DNA of 64,000 bases, taken from NCBI GenBank assembly GCA_015499995.1, contig JADNRV010000111.1:111477-175476 (forward strand), written 5' to 3'. The number at the start of each line of letters is the position of its first letter. The stretch's first letter is position 1. Shown one piece after another: positions 33,380-44,218 of this stretch. Below the pieces are notes generated by a model. That model worked only from the letters and a program-made list of their open reading frames with translations. It did not search any database and was not told the DNA's origin. This stretch comes from Flammula alnicola (lineage: Eukaryota; Basidiomycota; Agaricomycetes; Agaricales; Strophariaceae). The position numbers and the translations under genes are program-made.

Positions 33380-35921
33380 AGGTTACGGTGATACCAGGCA
33401 GGAGCCTTGATTTATAGAAAATGTTCTACTGGGAAATACATATGTTTTCGTCTTTGAAGTTCCAGCAAGTGTTCGACTTTGGTCATCTCACGTGTGTTAT
33501 GCGCACGGACCGATTGTGACTGATGGCAATCCGTTATCGATGGGTTATCGATTATCTCGACCTGTGCTCTCCCATGACGGTACGTCGTATCCTCCTCGCA
33601 CCTCCTCTCATCCATTCATCGTCTGCTGAGCAGGGCTCGCCGATGAACCATGGGCCCCGCCATCACCTCCACCTGCTTTCCATCTCAGCAACCGTAGATC
33701 TGGTTCTTACAGGTCCGTTTGTCTATGGCTCTTCGTCGTCACTCCTATTCTTTTACATCGTCTCCTCTGCGGACTCTGGCGGTGTCAACTGTATTGCTCG
33801 TTTTATCGAGACGCGACTGAACGCCTGCGCAATATCATCATTGTAGTTGGCACCAGGATCGTTTCTACTGCGCGTATTACGGCTGACATCTACATATCGC
33901 CGTTGGTGAGCCGAAGTGCTGCCCCATTTACTTTCTCTCTTTCGACTGCCAGTGTCTTCTGTCGCGTATTCATTCATATTGGATGATTTCTCATCTTGTC
34001 CCTGACTCTTCTCATCAAGGTCAGCCGGGGCCAACACTGCTCTGTGGGCACCATACGCCCCCTTCTCTCTCTTTTCTTCATCCGCGCCTTCCTTTTTCCT
34101 TCTGCATTCTCATCTTCCACGTTGATACCGCATATTTCTCGCAACTGCAGTCCCTCATCTCCCAACCTGGCGCTCCTACACCGCTGCTGGTCGTCTGTCA
34201 TCATCCAGGCCCCTCCTACCGCTTCCCTCTAAGCTGGCCAAGGCGGAGGTGCCTGTTTGCCACGAACACGTATCTCATGCGTGGTGTATGTGCCGCTGTG
34301 GTTGGGACGTTGAAGACCGGAGGTCTACCGACTGTGTTTTTTCATCTCAGCTTTGCCCTCTCTTTTCTTGATGTTCTTGCACGTTCATAACTCATTTTTT
34401 CGTGTCCTCGTTCCCTTTTTCCCCCCGTTATCGCAAGCGTTCGTGCAGCTATAGACAATGACCCCCCTCCTCCCATCACTTCACGCTCGTACACCGCCGT
34501 CTGGCCATCTGTCGTCCTACAGGCCACTCTTGCCGCTTCTTTCCGAGTTTGGCTTAGGGCAGAGATGCTTGTTTCTTTCTTTCTGACCGCTGTCCCGGTG
34601 GCGATGCGAGTCGGGCGTCAAAGATTGGAGATATGGAAAACCCGATTTGTAGGCGTGGCTTTTTCCGCGTCTTTCCTTGATGTTTTTCTGCGTTAAAGGC
34701 TTTTTTGGTGTTCTTAATCACGGCAGCGCATCGCCGCTTTCATCCCTGTTCCTTTCCTGCCTCGTCTCTACCGTGTCTCCAGCTTGTCAGCCATGTCGTT
34801 CGTGCTTTCGAGGTGCGATGGAATGCTGGCACAATATCGTCGCCGCAGTTTGCATTCATGGTCGCTTCGTCTTTTTGATGCTGGCTACATGACTGATCTG
34901 TCTGACGTCTATGTATTACCGTCGAGGAGCCGAGCTATGTGTTCAGTCCTGCTTACTTCCTATCTTTGCACTGCGTCATTATGCAGGTGGGGATGTGTGG
35001 ACCGGGTTCTTTTATATTGGATCTTCTATCTGGCTCTCTCATCATGACCAAGCAGAATGAGCGAAACTGCTTCTTTATACTCAACATTCTGTTCTTTTGG
35101 CACTGCGCGCTTGCTCTTTTCTTCGTGCGATATTATCTTGTGGTTATCGACTTGGGACAACGTCCCTTATCTTACTGCATATCTTTCGGTGCAGTATTAG
35201 TCCCTTATTCTGCTGCCGCAGCATGCTCATACGCCACTGTGTTGTCGTCTATGATCACCCAGGCCCATCCTCTCGCGTTTTGCGCAAGGCGGTGGTGCCT
35301 GTTTGTAGGGAGCGTAAATGCAGGGCGTATGTGCCGCTGCGGAGTCTGGCGTAGAAGACGGGAGGCATGATGACTGTCATTTAAGCGTGGCTTATCCCCC
35401 TCTTCTCTTAACATGCTTTCCTGTTCACGGACACTTTTCCGTGTTAAAATGTCCCTCGTTCGCGTGGTGTCGCATTGTTCCGTGTTCACCCACAGGTTGG
35501 TAGGCGTGACTTTTCCGCATCTTTCCATGATGTTTACGGTGCACTTTACGTGTTCTTGCCCACCACGTCGCACTTGTTCATGCAGTTGCAACGAGTATTG
35601 ACTCTGGTAGGATTCCGGAATCCGGCATCCGGGGGTTGATGATGCTGTCCGTATGGCTTTGCAATCATTGTGGCAAGATGATACCTTTCCTGATATGATG
35701 GCTTATGATGGACGGCCATGGTTCAGCGAGCGCCGTGTCACAAATTGATACTCTGCAGTCCGAGGACGCATATAAGTACCAATGTAAAAGGTTTGTCGCC
35801 GTCTGTCTGTCTGGCAATGTTGCTAACGTGGGTCTCCTTCCAGGTACTATACTTGCGCCATAGTAGCAGGACGGGAAATATACATACTCATGGAACCCTA
35901 CTAGTGTCATATCGACAGTAT
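33380..35921 (+). repeat. Repeat unit 6 body
   Basis: Long pyrimidine-rich repeat body. GGTACGTCGTATCCTCCTCG (33570) parallels 46985, TCTATGTATTACCGTCGAGG (34909) parallels 54587, and AGGCCCCTCCTACCGCTTCC (34207) parallels 32490. Some body segments appear twice (34180-34560 and 35220-35600), so this may be two partly merged units. No coding is supported. Confidence 0.45.
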
Positions 35922-36046
35922 GCAGTCTCCGTCCAACGTCCAGGTCGACCTCGTTAATGGGCCAGCGATTGATGACATGCCTGATATACTCCTCTCGCCC
36001 AGAAATACGGCTTCGGGGAGCGGTGTTTGTACCCTGAACTGGGCAA
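35922..36046 (+). pseudogene. 103-aa gene fragment C (3' end)
   Basis: Encodes PSNVQVDLVNGPAIDDMPDI then LLSPRNTASGSGVCTLN, matching the last 35-40 residues of the 103-aa protein. The stop codon is changed (TGG in place of TAG), and upstream sequence is repeat body. The 3' flank to 36348 is the tail shared by other units. Confidence 0.65.
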
Positions 36047-38350
36047 GTACTTATTGGCCCTGAGATATGTTATGACTTTGAGTTAACTCATGCCTTAGCC
36101 AGGAAGAATCCCCGCTGTTCAGGAGACCGAGAGTAGAATGAGAAGGAACTAAAAGACGCGTCATTGGTAATTCCTGCATATCTCGGTAGATACTTGGATG
36201 GGTTAGGGCGATAGATATGATGTCTGAGTAATATTTTCGAGATGTAAGCGCCTAATGCCGGAGCACAGGAAAGCGTTTGAAGTTAGTGTGAAAAGATCCA
36301 TCCTCTTTTCAAACTCGGAACGAACACATCCGATCAACGGCGAGAGGCGATGACGCGTGTTGTTTGTTTGAGAGATCGACGCCAAATAAGAATGTTCTTT
36401 TCTCGTTGCCCACACCGTTCTTGCCTTCTCTCATTATCATTCTCCTTCTCGCCACCCGTTTCGCCCTTCCTACGACGTGCTTGAAGCTATCAAATTATTA
36501 TGGTGACTATAGACTATCAGACTGTAATACTGGTGGCATTCGGAAAACGCCCTTCGCTGGAGCCTTGCACTGTCACTTTTCGTTGCGGTACATCTCGCGT
36601 CCTCATCGCGTTTTTGCTCATTCAATCATTATATTCTCTTAGGTCCGTTCATTTGAACCATGGCGAACTCAACGCCTCCTTGTCTTCCCTGCCGCAATTT
36701 GGAGATGTCTCAGTTTCCCGGCGGGCTGCGAGACTAAGGGTGCACCCACAAACCAATTGACATCACCGTTATGTTGACGCCCTGTCTATCTCAGTGGAAA
36801 CCTATATATCTGGGTTATATTCGTGCGTTTCTTGTATGGCTGTTCGCCGTCATTCCTTTTCTCCGTCGTCTCCGCTATGGCTCCGGCGACATCAGCTGTG
36901 TTGTTCATGCACTCTAGACGCGATTGAACCCATGCACGATATTATCACGATATTTGCGTCATGGTCGCCTCGTCTTTTAGGTGCTGCAATGATTGGCTGA
37001 TGCCTACGGACCAATGTCCAGGAGCCAAACTGAGCGCTCTCTTTCACTTTCTATTGGTTCCACTGACGTGGCTACGTCGCTGGCGGGATCTCTTGTGCTT
37101 CAATTTGCGTTCCCGTCGTCGTGATTCATGAGAATTGGCCAAAGCCACGCTTGTAGCATTGGTGGCACAATTATCATTCTCAAGCACTCCACTGTGCGCT
37201 TGCTTTCTTTTCTTTTGTTCATGTATCGGTATATCTGTCGCAGGTGCCGTCCCTTCACCCACCACAGCACGTTCATAGCCTAGGGATATGACAAACCTAA
37301 TTGTTGCGCGTGGCTTTTTCCCGTCGTTCCTTGACATTTTTTCACGCTCATGGATCATCACGTCCATCATCTCCCTTGTACATGCGGCATCACAATGTTC
37401 GGTGTTGAAACAGTTACGATGACTGCCGAGTATTGTGGAATGAAAACATCGTCAGCCGCTGCATCACTGTCGAAGATAACATTCTATCGGACTTTTTTTC
37501 CTTTTTTTGTACCATCATTGGGCATTGCAATATCACTTCCCGCCACTCGACCGCGATATTTGACTTTGCACAGTGTCTAATTACTTTTCTTCGATGTCCA
37601 ATATGCATCTCCCTGATACTCGATGTCTCTTTCACCAAGAACTGCATGCCCATATACCATGATCTGTGATTACACAGGGCCCTTCAGCCGCTTCTCTCCA
37701 TGGTCGACTAGAGTGGAGGTGCCTGTTATGGAGCAGGTATGAAGGAGGTATGTGCGCCTCTGCACTGTGGAGAATCACATGCTGGACTTTGGACGAGCTC
37801 GAGCATCATGTTGTTGCGTGGCTTTCTTCCCGGGTTCTCGTCGCCGCCTACGCCGTCTCTGTCTCCGCCGAGGCCTATCCCGATAATCGTGCATACTCCT
37901 GCTATGCCTACGTCGCCTGCGCAGCAGCGGCAAGTTTCGCCATCCGAAACTCCTTCAGGAAATAGCAGCAATGGGTGCACGCCTTCCTTGCCCTCGTCTA
38001 TCGATGACAGGGTACCTTCTCTGCCACCAGCGCCACCCGTAAACCCGGCTTCATCAAGTTAGCAATCTCCGAGCCCGCAAGTGGAGCATATAGTTACTCT
38101 CAACCCGGCTTCAAGTCGATTTACGTTGAGCATTCCAATACTTGGACGAGCAAAGGTGCAACTGGAGAGCGTTTTGGGTATGGGAGACGGTTCGAGTACC
38201 GGCCAAGGTTCGTTCCTTCTTGCTTTTATGTTCTATCCGTTTCAGTGTCCTGATTTTTGATGCTCTTCTTTTCTTCGTCTTTCATTTATCGTTTATTCCG
38301 GTCGTTCTCTCTTGCCGTTATCGTCGTGCTGACAATGGCTCTCTTTATTA
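36047..38350 (+). repeat. Tail of unit 6, then repeat unit 7
   Basis: 36047-36348 is tail. 36349-36405 is a head (GATGACGCGTGTTGTTTG, then CGCCAAATAAGAATG). 36410-38350 is body, recognisable by CGCCGTCATTCC (36845) and TGCTGGACTTTGG (37781). No gene fragment can be discerned at its end. 37650-37980 is mixed with sequence similar to 1440-1560. Confidence 0.45.
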
Positions 38351-39602
38351 TTCGAAAGCGTCTGTAGCAGAGTATAATTTATAGCCGGCCTACACGGGAG
38401 CGCGCTGCGTGCCATGCCTCTGCGCGCTTCTTGAGCTCGGCCCGCTTTGCCAAGACGATTTCCAAGGCACGTTGTTATTATTGCCACACTGCCTCACTTC
38501 CATTTTTCCTTCGAGTTTCATGATACTGATTTGAAAACCCACTCCATTTCAGGTGAAACGACAGCGTTTTGAGTTGGTTAAAAGCCATAAGCAAGATGTG
38601 CCGCTAATTAGGAGATGAGGCAGCCATAAATAGATCCTCAATTAAATTCAGAGCGATAGAAGAGGTCACTTGCCGTCGCAGCTCAGACTTTTGAAAAATT
38701 TGGCGGTCCTTGCCCTCATTTTTCGGGCTCAACGGTCGTTCGGAAAGATATCGGTGCCAATGTGTATGATATTCATCTAGAGGTGTATGTGTGACCTCTC
38801 TTTGCCGCCATTTACTTTCCTCCATTCCATTGTCATCACTTGTGTCGTACAACGCAGCGAGCCAGCATCTCTTGAGCATCTCAATGTAGCCAAATTCTGT
38901 GATTTTCGGTCCGAGATTTTAATTCGCTACGCGAAAGTTCTGTCAGGCTTGCGTCGGCAGTTAGCTCATCTTGCTTTGGAGATAGCCTTGCAGACTATGT
39001 ACTTGGAATCTCTGATGCGATATCGGAGGTGGTGACCCATGTAATGAATCCTCATGATGCATCGACCCATATGCTGCTGGGTGTTTAGTCATTGTCATGA
39101 TATCTAACGATAGGCATCATATCATATGTTGTGCTTTGAGCCCTTTCCGAATCACCTCTGTTCAAGCTGCGGAAGGCGTATTATGATGTTCGAGACTGCA
39201 AAGTTGCATGTTCCGGTACAGCCAACAAACTCATGCCATGATAATGATCTTTACAGTGACTTGCGTATCCAACTGCACACGGATTTTTTTTCAACTTGGA
39301 GAGTTTTCGGCAGTGGGTCTCCACCAACTCTCGGCACCAAACCGCCGAGAGGCACCATCAATCACTTCCGAACCTCCGTGTTAGCAGCCGAGGCATGCCG
39401 CGAGGCACCATCACTTTGTCAGCAAGTTGAAAAAAAATCCATGCAGTTTGATATGCAAGTCACTGTAGATCATTGTATGACAACCAGTTGAACCACCAGA
39501 CTGAGCCGTTCACCGTGTTATTCAACTGGTAATTTAGACCGATTTTCGGTATGTATGCTTTGCCAAACTCCGGTAAACACTGTAAAACACAATATCCGTA
39601 TA
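38351..39602. other. Intergenic with a foldback repeat
   Basis: The inverted repeat arms 39246-39298 and 39423-39471 (GGATTTTTTTTCAACTTG and its inverse, with ACAGTGACTTGC beyond) form a hairpin of about 50 bp per arm with a 125-bp loop, probably a small MITE of 230-270 bp. The rest has no recognisable gene. Confidence 0.4.
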
Positions 39603-39606
39603 CTTA

Positions 39607-40820
39607 TGTCGAGAGATTTAAGGGCCTGGACCGGGCCCTTGCCTTAAGAGGCTAAGCGGTCACATCATTTGATGTCATCTTTGATCGCGATCATCGGCAT
39701 GTCTCGGCTGGCCCATCACATCACGTTCCGTCACCCTCTCGGCCTCGGGCGGAGCGGTTTGGCTGCGCCTCGCGCTTCGGTTTCGGACTCCGACCGAGAC
39801 GTGACCTAATTCAGGTCCCTCTGGATCCGCCGATCATCCGTCGGAGCGGGCGCGCTGACGCGCGCTCTTTACCTCCGTGGCTGGCTCGCAGGCGGACGCT
39901 CGGTGGACGCTCCCTCCCTGCGCCTCCCTCCCCTCACCACTCCCTCCTGTAAAATAGGTAGTTAGGTGTAAATAAATGTGCTTAATTTAATTATGAGCTC
40001 TCCGAGGCCGATTTTGCATGTCCGGACATGGTTAGACACATCCCGAGGGTTGGATTTAAGGAAATTTAAGGAAAGTGACTCACTCGTTGAATTTAACACG
40101 ATTTAACACGATTTAAGGCGGATCACCCACGGAACACACGGAACACGGAGCATGGGGCTCGGAAAAAAGCCAGCCTGCTTTTTGCTCGGTTGCCAGCATC
40201 GGACCCTTATGTACTTTGCTCACCCTTGATGCTGATTTCGAGCCAGTTCAGTCTCTCACGAATATCCCGCGCACTGTCGTGAACTGATTTCGAGCCAGTT
40301 CAGTCTCTCACGAATATCCCGTGCACTGTCGTGAATATCCCGCGCACTGCACGGCGCTCCAAGTTATTACGGCGCTCCAAGTTATTTTCTGTCTATTTTG
40401 CAGCGGGCCTTTACATTCTGCAGTATGTAGAGGCTGAATCTCCCTTGTTACCCAACTTAAAAAATTAATTAAGCCTGTGTAGATGGTGTAGTCTACATCT
40501 AAGTAATTTAATAGAAACCCTGGCATGACACTCATAGATTCTGACCTTTTGCACTTGAAAGTATAATTTTTTTCCATGTCTACTTCTTATTTCACATTTA
40601 AAACTAATTACAATTGAATTATAATTGATTTTCTCGTATAATCTACCTCAGAAACCTCGATGAAGTCCTCGCACTCATCCTGCTGACCTTTGCCAGCCTA
40701 ATCCGAGTTACCGGCCGTGGTTCATCGCTTAGCGCGTCGAACCCTGGTCACATCACACAGATCCTGATCTATGATTTAACAGGATTTAAGCCGATCCTTA
40801 AATCTTAGCGATTCTAACGA
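39607..40820. repeat. 1.2-kb element, tandem copy 1
   Basis: Begins TGTCGAGAGATTTAAGGG and ends CTTAGCGATTCTAACGA. It is flanked by CTTAT on both sides (39603-39607 and 40821-40825; one base overlaps the element if it starts with T). It is rich in GATTTAA motifs and contains an internal 50-bp duplication around TTTCGAGCCAGTTCAGTCTC (40237, 40286) and a doubled ACGGCGCTCCAAGTTATT. There is no credible protein. Length, TG start and 4-5 bp flank duplication suggest a solo-LTR-like unit, although the end is GA rather than CA. Confidence 0.75.
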
Positions 40821-40824
40821 CTTA

Positions 40825-42038
40825 TGTCGAGAGATTTAAGGGCCTGGACCGGGCCCTTGCCTTAAGAGGCTAAGCGGTCACATCATTTGATGTCATCTTT
40901 GATCGCGATCATCGGCATGTCTCGGCTGGCCCATCACATCACGTTCCGTCACCCTCTCGGCCTCGGGCGGAGCGGTTTGGCTGCGCCTCGCGCTTCGGTT
41001 TCGGACTCCGACCGAGACGTGACCTAATTCAGGTCCCTCTGGATCCGCCGATCATCCGTCGGAGCGGGCGCGCTGACGCGCGCTCTTTACCTCCGTGGCT
41101 GGCTCGCAGGCGGACGCTCGGTGGACGCTCCCTCCCTGCGCCTCCCTCCCCTCACCACTCCCTCCTGTAAAATAGGTAGTTAGGTGTAAATAAATGTGCT
41201 TAATTTAATTATGAGCTCTCCGAGGCCGATTTTGCATGTCCGGACATGGTTAGACACATCCCGAGGGTTGGATTTAAGGAAATTTAAGGAAAGTGACTCA
41301 CTCGTTGAATTTAACACGATTTAACACGATTTAAGGCGGATCACCCACGGAACACACGGAACACGGAGCATGGGGCTCGGAAAAAAGCCAGCCTGCTTTT
41401 TGCTCGGTTGCCAGCATCGGACCCTTATGTACTTTGCTCACCCTTGATGCTGATTTCGAGCCAGTTCAGTCTCTCACGAATATCCCGCGCACTGTCGTGA
41501 ACTGATTTCGAGCCAGTTCAGTCTCTCACGAATATCCCGTGCACTGTCGTGAATATCCCGCGCACTGCACGGCGCTCCAAGTTATTACGGCGCTCCAAGT
41601 TATTTTCTGTCTATTTTGCAGCGGGCCTTTACATTCTGCAGTATGTAGAGGCTGAATCTCCCTTGTTACCCAACTTAAAAAATTAATTAAGCCTGTGTAG
41701 ATGGTGTAGTCTACATCTAAGTAATTTAATAGAAACCCTGGCATGACACTCATAGATTCTGACCTTTTGCACTTGAAAGTATAATTTTTTTCCATGTCTA
41801 CTTCTTATTTCACATTTAAAACTAATTACAATTGAATTATAATTGATTTTCTCGTATAATCTACCTCAGAAACCTCGATGAAGTCCTCGCACTCATCCTG
41901 CTGACCTTTGCCAGCCTAATCCGAGTTACCGGCCGTGGTTCATCGCTTAGCGCGTCGAACCCTGGTCACATCACACAGATCCTGATCTATGATTTAACAG
42001 GATTTAAGCCGATCCTTAAATCTTAGCGATTCTAACGA
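40825..42038. repeat. 1.2-kb element, tandem copy 2
   Basis: Identical by eye to 39607-40820, shifted by exactly 1218 bp. Followed by CTTAT (42039-42043), so the layout is CTTAT-element-CTTAT-element-CTTAT. It ends 11 bp before the TATA box of the secreted-protein gene at 42127. Confidence 0.8.
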
Positions 42039-42049
42039 CTTATCTCAAG

Positions 42050-42057
42050 TATAAAAG
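42050..42057 (+). promoter_or_regulatory. TATA box of the 42127 gene
   Basis: TATAAAAG, 70 nt before the ATG, the usual spacing in these genes. The upstream promoter is displaced by the tandem 1.2-kb elements. Confidence 0.7.
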
Positions 42058-42126
42058 CCACCCCCATTGTAGAGAAAGCACCAGCTTCAATTCCCTCTTG
42101 AACTCTAGCAGAACCTTTCCAAAGCA

Positions 42127-43045
42127 ATGAAATCCTTTACCGTTACCGCACTCCTTGCTATGGCTACCTCCGCATTTGCAGGGACTATATCCGCGACACC
42201 TGCGGCCCCCGCAAAGGTACGTCGGCGCTACTTGCCATGGATTACACCTGGTAAATGGCTCTCGCTTTCTACAGTGGCTCAGCGTCGAAACTGGCGTTAC
42301 CAAAGGTCAGTTCATCAGCAACGAATTAGAAATAATATGGTGCGCTGACACCGTAAATTCTATTACCTAGCTGGCAATATGACGACTCTTGCAAAGCGCA
42401 ATGGTGCGGAGGTAGTCACCTGTTACAACACAGGCACCAAGGTATGTATTCGCTCATCTAGTGAACACTATTTGGTCTTACTGTGCGCGGCTCTGGCCGA
42501 CTCTTTCAGGCCGATCGTGCACCCATCGTATCTGTGATTGACGACTGGTGCAAGTACGTTGCACTATTCAACCATACCATAACTATCTGGTCTAACTAAA
42601 AAATGTGCTCCCTAGCAATCATGCCATTGGCACATTTGTTTCAAATGGAGAGACCATCTGGGTTAGCTTCATCTTCTTCCTCACTGTTCTAGCTCACGAC
42701 AACTCTAGGCTCGCTATAACTATGGTACATTCACTGTACTTGTGAGCGGTGAAGCCATTAACGGGTACGTTATACGCTGGACAAATCACTACCTATATGT
42801 TGACGAGCATATGCCATTTTGGACATTAGCTGCACCTTCATGGTCGACGGTAACTGCAATCGCCTCCTCAGGGAGCCGGTTGATCAATGCAACACTGGCG
42901 GAGTGAACGGCAAATAGGTGTGTTTGTATGCTGAATCTTATATAATTGTGATATTTATACGATGATCCTTTCGTAGGGAGGGTTCGAAACTGATCTTTGC
43001 GGGCAGTGGCGCACAGACCCTGGATCCAACGGCAGCGACTTCTAA
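42127..43045 (+). CDS. Small secreted six-cysteine protein, possibly nonsense-hit
   Basis: Eight short exons keep phase: 42127-42216, 42275-42305, 42371-42441, 42510-42553, 42616-42661, 42709-42764, 42830-42902, 42977-43045, 159 residues. Signal peptide MKSFTVTALLAMATSAFAG. The mature part has six cysteines and ends LCGQWRTDPGSNGSDF. I do not assign a family; no catalytic motif is seen. The junction of exons 7 and 8 is odd. A strong donor GTGTGT at 42918 is preceded in frame by TAG (42915-42917), where CAG would give a normal exon end. Either an upstream donor GTGAAC at 42903 is used, as modelled, or translation stops at TAG and the last 23 residues are lost. Confidence 0.72.
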
Positions 43046-44218
43046 TGTCCGAAGTCTCGGATCCTTTCAAGTTGCCCACCATTCTATAGTTTCTAGGTAG
43101 CCGTGATTGCGCATGTACAGTAGTTGAAGAACATAGGAGAAATATCGTTCATTCAGATTGATGTGAACTTGTGGTGTTGAGTGGCAGTTACGCGAGTACG
43201 AACCGGGCATCCTGGAAGCAAATTCTTTGCAAATTCTCATAATAAAAACAATTTCATCGCATGAGATGGACGTGGATGGCCCTTTCGTCCAGCCATTAAA
43301 TTAATTCATCAGTTAAAATGTCCTCCTTGAGCTGCACACACCAATGAACCTCCTGTAGCAGCTACCGACATTCCTAGAAGCAGTCGCTCTTCTACACACA
43401 GATCTATCCTAACTATACCAGGACACCGACAGCCCACGTGGAGATCGTCATCGCCGACGAAATCGATAGCGAGTATGTCGATCGTGTTTGCGGAGCCGGA
43501 GCAGGGGGCGCCGCTGGGTAATTCCAACTGGATCATGGCGGTTCCATCCTCGAGCTCGGTCTCGGTGTGGATGAAGGAAGTGCAGGAGGAGGAGCCGGTG
43601 AGGTTCGGGCTGGGGAGTAGCATGCAGTAGTCCCGGAAATGAGCGGTATGTATGCTCGTTTGTCAGGAATATGTATTTTCTGAATCTGACTGACTCTTTC
43701 CCAGATATAGATGTGCGAGGGTTAGATAACTACAACGGTACCACTGCTTCCGCGACGTCTGTGTACTGTCTTTCCTTCCTCACACATGCATGCTGCAAGA
43801 GCAAGCCAAGCCCTCCCGCGTTATCGGATTGACCGCATATATACTGGGAATAATTATTTAAGTTATCCAGCGCAAGAGCATTGTACGCAGACCTATGTAG
43901 CAATGAATTTATTCGAAAATATGTGCTTCAGTGCGTCTGTGGCTTTATTGGTCCCTAATCGGAATAGGCGAACGTTAAGTGCTATATTTGCTCAGGCCTG
44001 AGGAATGTCCTACCGTAAAATTGCTCCCTTTAGATCGCTATGGTTTGATGCAGGGAAAACGATTCGGTCAAACATTTCGTGTGTCGTGGAAGGCGCTGCA
44101 AATGTCAGTGGCCATTATCACTAACTCTTGGCAGTCCAATGCGATTTTGCTGCAAGTCAAAATAGATATTCTGTTTGCACTATACAGGTGAACTTGAGTG
44201 TATCAGGCCTGTCGGTAC
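43046..44218. other. Intergenic; possible minus-strand gene remnant
   Basis: See the separate low-confidence entry at 43361-43646. On the minus strand a TATATATGCGG lies at about 43833-43843. Nothing convincing on the plus strand. Confidence 0.3.
43361..43646 (-). CDS. Possible small gene fragment, unrecognised
   Basis: A minus-strand frame reads AHFRDYCMLLPSPNLTGSSS and onward through LPSGAPCSGSANTIDILAID, with protein-like composition and four cysteines. A donor GTGGGC after DDDLH and an acceptor CTTCTAG 67 nt later would end it shortly afterwards at a TAG near 43361. I could not connect it in phase to an upstream start exon. It may be a partial or decayed gene, or chance. Confidence 0.25.

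Noticed and set aside
40730..40760. Possible tRNA-like B box (CGAACCCTGG) in the 1.2-kb element
   Set aside because: No matching A box, no cloverleaf and no acceptor stem could be built on either strand.
40308..41795. Two identical 89-codon frames in the 1.2-kb elements
   Set aside because: Same frame in both copies only because the copies are identical; no domain, poor composition, AT-rich 3' part.
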